From NCBI GenBank assembly GCA_942493135.1, contig OW818684.1:7378001-7442000 (forward strand): a stretch of DNA of 64,000 bases. Direction: 5' to 3'. Under the pieces are notes generated by a model. It ran no database searches. It was not told the origin of the DNA and saw only the letters and a list, made by a program, of their open reading frames with translations. Below are positions 37,180 through 47,802 of the stretch, piece by piece (position 1 is the stretch's first letter; each line of letters starts with the position of its first letter). The position numbers and the translations under genes were made by a program. Origin of the DNA: Planctellipticum sp942493135. Lineage in GTDB: Bacteria; Planctomycetota; Planctomycetia; Planctomycetales; Planctomycetaceae.

Positions 37180-38456
37180 GGCTTCTCGATGCGATACACG
37201 TGCGTCTTCGAGCGGAGAATCAGTGACTTGCCCGCCACTGCCGGCGACGCCAGGAAACCGTCGTCAAGCTTGTTCTCGGCGACCAGTTCGAATTCGCGAG
37301 CCGCTTTGAACACGGGAATCTCGCCCTTCTGCGAGCAGCAGTAAATCAGGCCGTCTGCGTACAACGGCGAAGCCCAGTATTCGCCCGGCAGGCGTTTCGT
37401 CCAGAGCTCCTTGCCAGTCTTCGCCTCCAGACAGGAAGCCACTCCGGCGTCATTCATCATGAACAGCAGATCCCCCAGGAGAAGCGACGACGGTCGTTTC
37501 GGAACGGACTTCGTCGAGCGCCAGGCGATCTTGTCCGTGATATCCCCCGTCCCATCGGCGGCCACCGCGACGAGAGGATTCGGTCCGTCCGCCGTGTTGA
37601 TGTAGACCAGCCCGTGGCCATACAGCGGCCGGCCCGCCGCGTTCATTCCGCCATGCTTGACGGTCCAGATGGGTTCCCCCGTCTGAGGGTTGTAGGCGAT
37701 GGTATGAGAGGCAAACGGGCTGATCAGCAGTTCGCGGCCCCCCGCGTGGATCAGCAGCGGGGTCGAGTAGGCTTTCTTGGCATCGCCGTCGGTCGTGCCG
37801 AAGTCGACGTCGCGGTCGCGCCGCCAGACAGTTTCGCCGGTCGCTTTGTTGAGGGCGATGATGTACTGCTGATCGAACCCGTCGAACGTCAGATAGAGCA
37901 GGTTGCCGTAAACCACCGGCGAAGAACCCGGCCCGCGGAAGTGATCGCACTCCAGATCCCGGCGTTCCCAGAGGGTCTTGCCGGTTTTCGGATCGAGACA
38001 AGCGGTCCCATAGGCCCCGAAGTGGATGTAGACTCGCCCTTCTTCAATGTATGGCGTGGGCGACCCGTAGCTGTTGGTGAGATGCGTGAACTGCGGCTTA
38101 TCGACCTTGAACAGCACGATGTCGTGCAGAATCTTGCCGGTTTCGAAGTCGAAGCAGACCGCCGAGAGCTCCAGCGGCTTGTCGAGCTTCGTTTCCCCCT
38201 CGGCCAGGTTATGCAACTCCGGGGCGTTGGTGACCCAGATCTGGTTCCCCCAGACGACGGGCGAGGACCAGGCGCGGCCAGGAAGGGCTGTCTTCCAGAC
38301 GATCTCTTTCGAGCCTTCGGCAAACTCGACCGGCAGCCCTTTGACGGTCGACGTGCCATCGCCGCGGGGACCGCGGAACTGGTTCCAGGTATCGTCCGCA
38401 CCGGCCGCCGACAGGGAGCAAAAACAGGCCGCCAGAGCCCAGGCAAACGCGCGCAT
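37176..38456 (-). CDS. Secreted PQQ-type beta-propeller protein
   Basis: The 426-residue protein starts at 38456 with a signal peptide (RAFAWALAACFCSLSAAGA). WNQFRGPRGDG opens the propeller, and repeated tryptophan-docking blades follow (SPVVWGNQIWVTN, GKTLWERRDLECD, GETVWRRDRD, GEPIWTVKHGG, GKELWTKRLPGEYWASPLY). Such proteins are very common in planctomycetes, often as periplasmic scaffolds rather than as PQQ dehydrogenases. Catalytic residues of quinoprotein dehydrogenases are not evident. Its stop codon lies inside a GTAGGG palindrome. The opposite strand carries a long unbroken frame, which is a GC artefact. Confidence 0.9.
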   Translation of the reverse strand: MRAFAWALAACFCSLSAAGADDTWNQFRGPRGDGTSTVKGLPVEFAEGSKEIVWKTALPGRAWSSPVVWGNQIWVTNAPELHNLAEGETKLDKPLELSAVCFDFETGKILHDIVLFKVDKPQFTHLTNSYGSPTPYIEEGRVYIHFGAYGTACLDPKTGKTLWERRDLECDHFRGPGSSPVVYGNLLYLTFDGFDQQYIIALNKATGETVWRRDRDVDFGTTDGDAKKAYSTPLLIHAGGRELLISPFASHTIAYNPQTGEPIWTVKHGGMNAAGRPLYGHGLVYINTADGPNPLVAVAADGTGDITDKIAWRSTKSVPKRPSSLLLGDLLFMMNDAGVASCLEAKTGKELWTKRLPGEYWASPLYADGLIYCCSQKGEIPVFKAAREFELVAENKLDDGFLASPAVAGKSLILRSKTHVYRIEKP

Positions 38457-38726
38457 CGGGAATCTCGCCGAAGAGTTGAAACGGATCAACGAACTCTGCT
38501 GGGATACTGTAACGGACAGTCATCGCGGCGACCAGAACCAGCAGTGCGGGAGCAATGGTACACAGACGTCGACGACGCCTTAAAGCCGAATCCAGCGTTC
38601 TGGGCAATTTCTCGGGGCTTCCGGGAACTTTCCACCATTTGCCTGCGTATTGAACGCAGGCCATGCTTCATGATTCCCCATCGCCCCGCCGTTTCTCGCG
38701 GGTTCGACCGCCTCCGGAGTTTCCCC

Positions 38727-41700
38727 ATGAGTCGTCTCCTGCTGTTGAGCGCCCTCTTTGTGGCGAATGTGGCTGTATTGCGTGCCGGTGAAATCGGTTT
38801 TGTCGAGGACTTCGCCCTCGCGAAAGATCGGGAAGCCGCCCTGAAGCAGCTCATTCCCGGGACCGAGGATTACTACTACTGGCACTCCCTGCATCTGCTG
38901 CAGACCGAGCAGTTCGACAAAGTCGACGAACTGCTGACTCCCTGGATCAAACGGCACAACGAAACGCCCCGCGTCTGGGAAATCCGGACCCGCAAGGCCC
39001 TCCTGACCTACGACCGGAATCCCGCCGAGTCGCTGACGTACCTGCGGAACCGGTTCGGAATTCATTTCCCGCATCAGAAGGAGGATCTCAACGCCGAGCC
39101 GAATCTGCCGACGACACTCGATCCGGGGCTGATCGCGCGGAAGCATTTCGTGGAGCGGGCCTTCGCACAGCACGGCGGCAGCCTGAATGGTTTCGAGCAG
39201 GCGGCGCTCGACTGGCTGATCGCCACCGAACTGAATCCCGACCAGCGGCGGCAGCTCCTCGGCCGGATGGACCGACCGGATTACCCCAATCTGGTGAAGC
39301 TGGTCGTCGCGGACCTCATTCACAAGGACTCCGGCGGTTTCGGGTCGCTGGGCATTCACAACCGGTTCCTCAAGGCCCAGCTCGACGAACTGGTCACGTT
39401 GAAGGCCGACGTGCTCAATCATCAGCAGTACGTCCTGGCGTATCTGCGACGGCTGCATCCCAACCCGGACGTCGACTGGCGACACGATCCGCAACAGGTC
39501 GAACGGTTTCTCAACCGCCTGCAGACCTTCGCCGACCGGCTGGCGCCCGCGCACAATTCGCTCAAGGCCCATGTTCTCTATCACCGGCTGGTCCTCGACC
39601 GCAGCCGGGGCGTCTACGACAAAGCCCGGTTTCTGGCCTACCTGAAGCTCCCCCGACACGTGGGATATGTCTCGAAGGCGATGAAAGACTCCCCACCGTT
39701 CAAGCAATTCGGCTGCGATCTGAATGCCAACTACGACGGGGCAACGCTGCTCCCCGCGGTCGGGAACGACGAGCCTCTCGTTCGCACTTTTCTCGGCCAT
39801 TTCTTCGTCGAAGCCGGCGGGACTGGCGAGTTTGAGCCCTACGTCAACGACGTCTATCTGAAGCGGCTGTTCGCCGAGACCAAGGCCGTCTACGGGCTGG
39901 GCGATCCCGAACAGTGGGCGTCGCAGATGCCTCCCGAACTGTTCAAGCAGCTCCGGGAGCGGATCGACCTCGACTTCGACTTTGCGAACAAAACTCAGTT
40001 CGGTCCGACTGATGCCGTCAGTCTGGATCTGCACGTCAAGAACGTCTCGACGCTGATCGTGAAGGTCTTCGAGATCAACACGCAGACCTTCTACCGCAGC
40101 GGCAGGGAGATCGACACCGACATCAACCTCGACGGCCTCGTGGCGAACGTCGAGCAGACCCGTCAGTACAATGACACTCCCCTGCGCCGGATCAAGCGGC
40201 GGTTCGAGTTCCCCGAGCTTTCGAAGCCGGGCGTCTATATTGTCGACTTCATCGGCAACGGTCGGAGCAGCCGGGCGCTGATCCGCAAGGGAAGCCTGAA
40301 GCACCTGGTCCGCACGACACCCGTCGGGCAGTCGTTCACGATCCTCGACGGCAACGGCACACAGATCAAGAAACCATCGATCTGGCTGGCGGGTCACGAA
40401 TACCCGGCCCAGGAAGACGGTTCGATCCTGGTCCCCTTCAGCACCAATCCCGGACGGCAGCCGATCGTCATCACGGCCCCGGTGCCTGGCGTCGAGGGGG
40501 CGACGTATTCCGCACTGGCCCACTTCAACCACGAACCCGAAAGCTATCAGTTCGTGGCCGGCTTTTACGTCGACCGGGAGTCCCTGCTGACCCGCAAGAC
40601 AGCCAAACTGCTGGTTCGCCCCGGTCTGTCGCTCAATGGCACGCCGATCTCCCTGAAGCGGCTGGAAGAACTGAAACTGACGATTCAGTCGGTCGACCTC
40701 GACGGCACGCCATCCTCTACGGAAGTCCCCGACTTCCAGTTGTTCGAGGATCGGGACTCGGTCCACGAGTTTCAGGTGCCGCAGCGGCTGGCGTCGCTCA
40801 GTTTCACGCTGACGGCGAAAATCAAACAGCTTACGACAGGCACAAAGACCGACGTTGCCGCCGCTGACGTTTTTTCCCTGAACGGTATCGACCGGACGGA
40901 AAAGATCGAAGACCTGCACCTGCTGAAGTCGGACGGCAAGTTCATCCTCGAACTGCGCGGCCGGACCGGCGAAGCCCGCGCTTCGCGGCCAGTGGCCTTC
41001 AGTTTCAAGCATCGGGACTTCAAGGACCAGGTCGGCACGGTTCTGAAGTCCGATCCCGCCGGGCGGATCGCTCTGGGTCTGCTGGAGGGGATTGAGTCCT
41101 TCACGGTGAACGGTCCGGAAGGGACCAGCCACACCTGGACACTGCTCGGCGACCGGCATACGTACTCTCAGACGGTCAACGGCCGGGTCGGCGAGCCGCT
41201 CACGCTGCCGTATCTCGGCAAGGCGGCCGAGCCGGCTCGCGCCGAGTTGTCACTCCTCGAAGTCACCGGCGGAGGCTTTGCCGTCGACCGGTTCAGCCAT
41301 TTGTCCCTTCGCGACGGACTGCTGGTGATCGACAAGCTCCCGGCGGGGGACTACGACCTGCTGCTGAAGTCGACCGGCGCACGCATCGCCATCCGGATCA
41401 CCGCGGGCCAACAGCTCGGCGAGTTTGCCGTGGGCGGACTGCGACAACTGGAAACTCCCAGACTGAATCCGTTGCAGATCGCCTCGATCACGCCGGACAA
41501 AGAAAAGGTTACCGTCAAGCTGGCCAACGCCTCCAAGTTCGCCCGCGTGCACGTCTTCGGCGTGCGGTTCGTCCCCGAGTATGACGCCTACGGCCATCTG
41601 AGCCGGGTCCGCGGAGCGGAGCCGTATCAGTTCCTCAACATCCCGGCGGAATCGGTCTATCTGACCGGGCGGAACATCGGCGACGAGTACCGGTACATCA

Positions 41701-44700
41701 TCGACCGGAAGTATGCGACCAAGTATCCCGGCAACCTGCTCGATCGACCGTCGCTGCTGCTGAATCCGTGGGCCGTGCGAGATACGGAAACCGGTCAGCA
41801 GGTCGCCGCCGAAGGTGGCGAGTTCGGCGCGCGGGGAGCGATGGCGAAACAGGAAGCGGGGCGCAAACCGTCAGAAAAATCCCAGGAATCGCGTCAGGCG
41901 GACCACTTCGCGGATCTCGACTTCCTGTCGACCTCTTCGGCGGTGCTGCTGAATCTGATTCCCAACGACGCCGGCGTGATCGAAATCCCGCGAGAGGCGC
42001 TCGGCGATCGCCAGCATCTGACATTCGTCGCCGTCGACCCGCTGAACACAACCGTCCGCACGCTGACACTGCCGGAGATCGAGCCGGAGTTTCTCGACCT
42101 CCGTCTTGCCAACGGCCTCGATCCCGAGGGACACTTCACGCGGCAGAAGCAGATTTCGATTCTGACCGCCGGGCAGACTTTCACGTTGAAGGACCTTTCG
42201 ACGGCGAAGTTCGAGTCGTTCGACAGCCTGCCGCGCGTGTACGGACTCTATGCGACCCTCAGCAAAGATCCGCAGCTCGCGGAATTCGCCTTCATTCTGA
42301 ACTGGCCCAAGCTGAAGTCTGAGGAAAAGCAGGAGCTGTACTCGAAGTACGCCAGCCACGAGCTGAGTTTCTTCCTGTCCACGAAAGATCCCGAGTTCTT
42401 CAAGACCGTCATTCTGCCGTACCTGGCGAACAAGCGAGACAAGACTTTCATGGACCGCTTCCTGCTGGAAGAGGACTTGTCGGCCGATCTCCAGCCCTGG
42501 AATCACGCTCGGCTCAACATCGTCGAGCGGATTCTGCTGGCCCGGCGGATCGCCGACGACCGGACCCGGACCGCCCGGCACGTCGCCGATCTGTACGCTC
42601 TGCTGCCGCCAAATCCCGACCGATTCATCTCGCTGTTCGAGACCGCCGTGGGACAAAGTTCCCTGGAACTCGACGACGCCCTGGGACTGAAGGAGCGGCT
42701 GGGCGAACTCGAAAGCCTGGAACGCAAGGTTCTGGCCGGCGCGTTGGTCGAAATGTCCGACAGTGCCGAGAAAGCTCCCGCGGCGCCTGCGCCTGCCGGG
42801 ACATCCTCCGGAGTTATGGGCGGCATGGGTGGCGGACATGCCAACCGCCCCGAGTCGGCAGTCCGCTTCGGCGTGGAATTCGACAAATCCAAACTCAGCG
42901 TCATGTCGCGTGACGGCACTTCCGATCGCCGCCGGGCAGGCCTCGCTCTGAAGGACTCAGGGGCGGTCAATGGAGCCGTCGCCAGCGGCAAGGCCGAAGC
43001 CGAGGTCTATTTTGGCGTCCCCGTCACGGACCTGCCGGCTCTCCGGCAGCTCTATCGCAAGATGGCCAAGACCCGCGAGTGGGCTGAGAACAACTACCAT
43101 CATCTGACGATCGACCGGCAGAACGCCGAACTGGTCACCGTCAATGCGTTCTGGAAGGACTTCGCCGCGCACGATCCGGCGACGCCGTTCCTGTCGCGGA
43201 ACCTGGCCGAAGCCGCCCGGAATTTCCCGGAGATTCTGCTGGCCCTGGCGGTCCTCGATCTGCCGTTCGAAGCGCCGAAGCACGAAACCAAGTTCGACGG
43301 CGCCCAGATGACGCTCACGCCGGGCGGGGCGATGGTCGTCTTCCACGAAGAAATTCTGCCTGCCGACGCCCCCGCGGCGGGGGCCAAGGTCCTCGTCAGC
43401 CAGAACTTCTACAAGCACGGCGACCGCCAGCGGACCGAGAACGGGGAAACCGTCGACAAGTTCGTCACCGAAGAATTCGTGATCCACACGGTTTACGGCT
43501 GCCAGGTGGTGATCACCAATCCGACATCGGCCCGGCAAAAACTGAACGTGCTGGTGCAGATCCCGCGGGGTTCCATGTCGGTCCTCAATGGCCAGGCCAC
43601 GAAGACCGTCCACGTCGACCTGGAGCCGTTCCACACGCAAACCCTGGAGTACAACTTCTACTTCCCGGCCGCGGGCGACTTCGCCCACTTCCCGGTCCAC
43701 GTGGCAAAGAACGAACAGCTCATCGCCGCTGCCGCTCCGTTCACGTTCCACGTGGTCAACCGGCCGACGAAGCTGGACACCGAATCCTGGGACTACGTCT
43801 CGCAGTACGGTTCGCTCGACGAGGTGCTGACGTTCCTGGACAAGCACAATATCAACGAGCTGAATCTCGACCGCATCGCCTGGCGGATGCACGACAAGGC
43901 CGCGTTCGAGGCCGTCCTGCCGAAGCTGACTCTCCGACACGTCTACAGCCAGACCCTGTGGTCCTATGCACTGCTGCACAACGCTCCGGCCGCGGCCCGC
44001 GAGTTCCTGCAGCATGCGGACAACATCGTCAATGACTGCGGCGGCCGACTGCGAAGCACGCTGCTGACGATCGATCCCGTCGCCCGGCGGACCTACGAGT
44101 TCCTGGAGTATAAGCCCCTCGTCAACGCTCGAACGCACGCCCTGGGAGACCGCCGACAGATCGTCAACGACCGCTTCAACGAACAATACCACCGGTTCCT
44201 CAAGGAACTGGCCTACGACCGGACCTCCAGCGACGAGGAACTGCTGGCGGTGACATATTACCTGCTGCTGCAGGACCGGATTGAAGAGTCGCTGGCGACG
44301 TTCGCCCGCATCAACCGGGCCAACGTCGCCGAGCAGCTTCAGTACGACTACTGCGACGCCTATCTGAAGTTCTTCAGCGACGACCCCGAACAGGCCCGGG
44401 CCATCGCGACGAAGTACGCCGCTCATCCGGTCGACCGCTGGCGGAATTCGTTCGCGACGATCGTCGCCCAGCTCGACGAAGCGGCGGGGCAGGCCACGGG
44501 TGTGATCGATCCGGAAGACCGCGACCAGCAGCAGGCTCGACTGGCGGCGACGGAACCAGGTTTCGACTTCACCGTCGAAGCCCGCAAGATTCAGCTTGGC
44601 TACCAGAACCTGCCGGCGGTGAAAATCCATTTCTACCAGATGGACGTCGAGCTCCTCTTCAGCCGGAACCCGTTCGTGCAGCAGTTCGGCAGCGGCGTCG

Positions 44701-45128
44701 CCTCGATCAAACCGAACCTGACGCTCGACGTCGCGCTGCCGAAGGACGGGGCCAAACTGGCGATCGATCTGCCGGAAACTCTGCGGAACAGCAACGTCCT
44801 GGTGGAGATCGTCGGTGCCGGGCAGACCCGCACGAAGCCATACTTCTCGAACTCGCTGACCGTGCAGGTCATCGAGAACTACGGCCAGGTCCGCGTGACC
44901 CACGCCGAGACCCGCAAGCCGGTCTCGAAGGCCTACGTCAAAGTCTATGCGCAGACGGCGACCGGCGAGGTGAAGTTCTACAAGGACGGCTACTCCGACC
45001 TCCGCGGCCGGTTCGACTATGCCTCCCTGAACACCAGCGACCTCGACACGGCGGCGAAGTTCTCGATTCTCATCCTGAGCGAAGAACACGGAGCCGTCGT
45101 CCGCGACGCGTCGCCACCTAAGCAATAA
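38727..45128 (+). CDS. Very large secreted protein (2133 residues), function unknown
   Basis: The true start is the ATG at 38727 (MSRLLLLSALFVANVAVLRAGE, a signal peptide), with GGAG at 38716-38719; the open frame extends 1.1 kb further upstream opposite another gene, which is artefactual. Residues about 30-420 are helical. Residues 425-1100 look like successive beta-sandwich domains with words such as DAVSLDLHVKNVSTLIVKVF and ARVHVFGVRFVPEY, comparable to macroglobulin or carboxypeptidase-regulatory-like domains. A Gly/Ala/Pro-rich linker with GGMGGGH lies near residue 1350-1375. The C-terminal part ends in another sandwich (ETRKPVSKAYVKVYAQT). No thioester GCGEQ motif, transmembrane anchor or catalytic motif was found, and cysteines are rare. 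A macroglobulin-like relationship is only a suggestion. It is the largest gene in the window. Confidence 0.85.
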   Translation: MSRLLLLSALFVANVAVLRAGEIGFVEDFALAKDREAALKQLIPGTEDYYYWHSLHLLQTEQFDKVDELLTPWIKRHNETPRVWEIRTRKALLTYDRNPAESLTYLRNRFGIHFPHQKEDLNAEPNLPTTLDPGLIARKHFVERAFAQHGGSLNGFEQAALDWLIATELNPDQRRQLLGRMDRPDYPNLVKLVVADLIHKDSGGFGSLGIHNRFLKAQLDELVTLKADVLNHQQYVLAYLRRLHPNPDVDWRHDPQQVERFLNRLQTFADRLAPAHNSLKAHVLYHRLVLDRSRGVYDKARFLAYLKLPRHVGYVSKAMKDSPPFKQFGCDLNANYDGATLLPAVGNDEPLVRTFLGHFFVEAGGTGEFEPYVNDVYLKRLFAETKAVYGLGDPEQWASQMPPELFKQLRERIDLDFDFANKTQFGPTDAVSLDLHVKNVSTLIVKVFEINTQTFYRSGREIDTDINLDGLVANVEQTRQYNDTPLRRIKRRFEFPELSKPGVYIVDFIGNGRSSRALIRKGSLKHLVRTTPVGQSFTILDGNGTQIKKPSIWLAGHEYPAQEDGSILVPFSTNPGRQPIVITAPVPGVEGATYSALAHFNHEPESYQFVAGFYVDRESLLTRKTAKLLVRPGLSLNGTPISLKRLEELKLTIQSVDLDGTPSSTEVPDFQLFEDRDSVHEFQVPQRLASLSFTLTAKIKQLTTGTKTDVAAADVFSLNGIDRTEKIEDLHLLKSDGKFILELRGRTGEARASRPVAFSFKHRDFKDQVGTVLKSDPAGRIALGLLEGIESFTVNGPEGTSHTWTLLGDRHTYSQTVNGRVGEPLTLPYLGKAAEPARAELSLLEVTGGGFAVDRFSHLSLRDGLLVIDKLPAGDYDLLLKSTGARIAIRITAGQQLGEFAVGGLRQLETPRLNPLQIASITPDKEKVTVKLANASKFARVHVFGVRFVPEYDAYGHLSRVRGAEPYQFLNIPAESVYLTGRNIGDEYRYIIDRKYATKYPGNLLDRPSLLLNPWAVRDTETGQQVAAEGGEFGARGAMAKQEAGRKPSEKSQESRQADHFADLDFLSTSSAVLLNLIPNDAGVIEIPREALGDRQHLTFVAVDPLNTTVRTLTLPEIEPEFLDLRLANGLDPEGHFTRQKQISILTAGQTFTLKDLSTAKFESFDSLPRVYGLYATLSKDPQLAEFAFILNWPKLKSEEKQELYSKYASHELSFFLSTKDPEFFKTVILPYLANKRDKTFMDRFLLEEDLSADLQPWNHARLNIVERILLARRIADDRTRTARHVADLYALLPPNPDRFISLFETAVGQSSLELDDALGLKERLGELESLERKVLAGALVEMSDSAEKAPAAPAPAGTSSGVMGGMGGGHANRPESAVRFGVEFDKSKLSVMSRDGTSDRRRAGLALKDSGAVNGAVASGKAEAEVYFGVPVTDLPALRQLYRKMAKTREWAENNYHHLTIDRQNAELVTVNAFWKDFAAHDPATPFLSRNLAEAARNFPEILLALAVLDLPFEAPKHETKFDGAQMTLTPGGAMVVFHEEILPADAPAAGAKVLVSQNFYKHGDRQRTENGETVDKFVTEEFVIHTVYGCQVVITNPTSARQKLNVLVQIPRGSMSVLNGQATKTVHVDLEPFHTQTLEYNFYFPAAGDFAHFPVHVAKNEQLIAAAAPFTFHVVNRPTKLDTESWDYVSQYGSLDEVLTFLDKHNINELNLDRIAWRMHDKAAFEAVLPKLTLRHVYSQTLWSYALLHNAPAAAREFLQHADNIVNDCGGRLRSTLLTIDPVARRTYEFLEYKPLVNARTHALGDRRQIVNDRFNEQYHRFLKELAYDRTSSDEELLAVTYYLLLQDRIEESLATFARINRANVAEQLQYDYCDAYLKFFSDDPEQARAIATKYAAHPVDRWRNSFATIVAQLDEAAGQATGVIDPEDRDQQQARLAATEPGFDFTVEARKIQLGYQNLPAVKIHFYQMDVELLFSRNPFVQQFGSGVASIKPNLTLDVALPKDGAKLAIDLPETLRNSNVLVEIVGAGQTRTKPYFSNSLTVQVIENYGQVRVTHAETRKPVSKAYVKVYAQTATGEVKFYKDGYSDLRGRFDYASLNTSDLDTAAKFSILILSEEHGAVVRDASPPKQ

Positions 45129-45148
45129 GAGTAAGGAGAAGAGGATTC

Positions 45149-45381
<233 letters not shown>

Positions 45382-45390
45382 AAAAACTTC

Positions 45391-45711
45391 TTACTTCTCG
45401 GCCGCCGGCGCATCCCCCGGCTTCGGTTTCGGCGCCGGGCGGATCAGACCCTTCTGGATGTCCTGGACCACCTCCGCCAGGATCGCCGGGTCGCGCTTCG
45501 TCAAAATGTGCTCGATCCGCGTCGGCGGAACGTTCAGCCGTTCCATCAGTTCGCCGGCCGATTCCCAGAGCTTCTTCGACTTCTTCTCGCTCTCAGCGAG
45601 GTACAGATTCGTCACCAGCTCGCTGAGCCGCTGCTCGTCGATCTGGTCGCGGTTGTCGTAGAACCGCTTGATCGCCTTCTGGGCGTACCGACTGTAATCG
45701 CGTTCTGCCAT
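45391..45711 (-). CDS. Small charged hypothetical protein
   Basis: The 106-residue protein is rich in Lys, Glu and Arg and predicted mainly helical (AQKAIKRFYDNRDQIDEQRL, then LVTNLYLAESEKKSKKLWES). It ends in a Pro/Lys/Ala-rich tail. It has no signal peptide, cysteine or membrane segment. The composition and the clean gene boundaries suggest a real gene; a planctomycete-specific family is likely but not verified. It is about 70 bases downstream of gcvT on the same strand and may be co-transcribed. Confidence 0.72.
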   Translation of the reverse strand: MAERDYSRYAQKAIKRFYDNRDQIDEQRLSELVTNLYLAESEKKSKKLWESAGELMERLNVPPTRIEHILTKRDPAILAEVVQDIQKGLIRPAPKPKPGDAPAAEK

Positions 45712-45778
45712 GACTGCATTCCTGGTCCTGAACCGGCCCGTCCGTGACGTGTTTTCTGTGATCGGCCCGCCGGCCCGC

Positions 45779-46876
45779 TCAGCGTGACTGCCGCTGGTAG
45801 AACGGCAGCCCGACGACGCGGGCCGGTTCGTGTTTGCCGCGAATATCGACCGTAACGGGCGTGCCGACCGCCGCAGCTGCCGCCGGGACGTAGCCCATCG
45901 CGATCGCCTTCTGCAGCGTCGGCGAAAACGTGCCCGACGTGACCTGCCCGGCCGGCTGGTCGTCGATGAGAATCGGGGTGTGTTCGCGGGCGATCCGCCG
46001 ACCTTCCAGCTCCAGCCCCACGCGAACCGGCCGGTCCTGCCGCTGCCGGATGGCGATCAAAGCCTCTCGACCGACGAACGGAACCTTGTCGAGTTTGACG
46101 GCGAAATCCAGGCCGGCCGTCAGCGGATCTATCGTCTCGCTCAGCTCGTGCCCGTACAGCGGCATGGCGGCTTCCAGCCGGAGGGTATCGCGTGCCCCCA
46201 GACCGCATGGAATCAACCCGCGATCCTTGCCCGCTTCCAGCAGCTTGTTCCAGAGCTCGACGGCTCCTTCCGTCACGACCAGCTCGAAGCCATCTTCGCC
46301 CGTGTATCCGGTCCGACTGACATAGGCGTCCAGCCCGCCGACTTCCGCAGGCATCCCGCGGTAATACTTCAAGTCTCCGACCGGGTTCGTTGTGAGCCCC
46401 TGCAGTATCTCCAGCGCCCGCGGTCCCTGCAGGGCCAGCATGGCGCTTTCAGTCGTCGTGTCGATCATCCGGACGTGCAGGGCGGCCAGCTTCGGCGCGA
46501 TCCAGTCCAGGATCTTCTCTCGATTGCTGGCGTTGACCACCAGTCCCCAGGCGTCATCGAGCCGGTAAACCAGGACGTCGTCGAGGATGCCCCCCTGCTC
46601 GTTGCAGATCAGGCCATAGCGGATCTGACCGACCGCCAGATTGTCGACCCGGCTCGTCACCAGTTGGTTCAGAAACTCGCCTGCCCCGGGTCCCTGACAA
46701 ATCAGCCGGCCCATGTGCGAGATGTCGAACAGCCCCGCGGCGGTCCGGACCGCCGTATGTTCTTCGACGATCCCCGTGTACTGGACCGGCATTTCCCAGC
46801 CGCCGAACTCGACCATGCGACCGCCGTGCGCAGCGTGCCAGTCGGTCAGCGGAGTTCGGCGCAATGAGTCGGGCAT
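45779..46876 (-). CDS. gcvT: Aminomethyltransferase (glycine cleavage T protein)
   Basis: The 365-residue protein transfers the methylene group from the glycine cleavage H-protein to tetrahydrofolate. Family words are present throughout: LTDWHAAHGGRMVEFGGWEMP, HMGRL, LNQLVTSRV, GQIRYGLICNEQGGILDDVLVYRL, LQGPRALEIL, SRTGYTGEDGFEL, GLGARDTLRLEA, LYGHELSETIDPL and YVPA. The folate-binding Asp of GGILDDVLVYR is present. The length is normal. gcvH and gcvP are not in the window. The gene lies downstream of the sdh operon on the same strand, separated by a GTAGGG palindrome. Confidence 0.95.
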   Translation of the reverse strand: MPDSLRRTPLTDWHAAHGGRMVEFGGWEMPVQYTGIVEEHTAVRTAAGLFDISHMGRLICQGPGAGEFLNQLVTSRVDNLAVGQIRYGLICNEQGGILDDVLVYRLDDAWGLVVNASNREKILDWIAPKLAALHVRMIDTTTESAMLALQGPRALEILQGLTTNPVGDLKYYRGMPAEVGGLDAYVSRTGYTGEDGFELVVTEGAVELWNKLLEAGKDRGLIPCGLGARDTLRLEAAMPLYGHELSETIDPLTAGLDFAVKLDKVPFVGREALIAIRQRQDRPVRVGLELEGRRIAREHTPILIDDQPAGQVTSGTFSPTLQKAIAMGYVPAAAAAVGTPVTVDIRGKHEPARVVGLPFYQRQSR

Positions 46877-46979
46877 GGTGGGGGCTTAAAGCGAAGGGCG
46901 GAAAGCGGAAAGCCAGAGTCGGTTCAGACCCGGTACCGCCTCAGTGTAGACCGCCGGGCTGATCGTCGAAAGCAAGATC

Positions 46980-47001
46980 GGCCGGGCGCGCCCGGCCCTA
47001 C
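46980..47001. repeat. GTAGGG-type palindrome after sdhB
   Basis: A self-complementary 18-base core (46980-46997, GGCCGGGC/GCCCGGCC with central GC) is followed by CTAC, so on the minus strand it reads GTAGGGCCGG. It starts 10 bases after the sdhB stop and may end the sdh transcript. Confidence 0.75.
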
Positions 47002-47010
47002 ACCGGCCGC

Positions 47011-47801
<791 letters not shown>

Positions 47802-47802
<1 letters not shown>

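Noticed and set aside
37614..38726. 1.1-kb in-frame extension upstream of the giant gene
   Set aside because: It lies mainly opposite the PQQ-propeller gene and has no domain; the ATG at 38727 with GGAG and a signal peptide is the natural start.
38580..41159. 859-codon minus-strand frame opposite the giant gene
   Set aside because: Composition is that of an antisense frame; no motif, no ribosome binding site.
42957..45125. 722-codon minus-strand frame opposite the 3' part of the giant gene
   Set aside because: Same reasoning; Val/Arg/Gly-rich antisense shadow.
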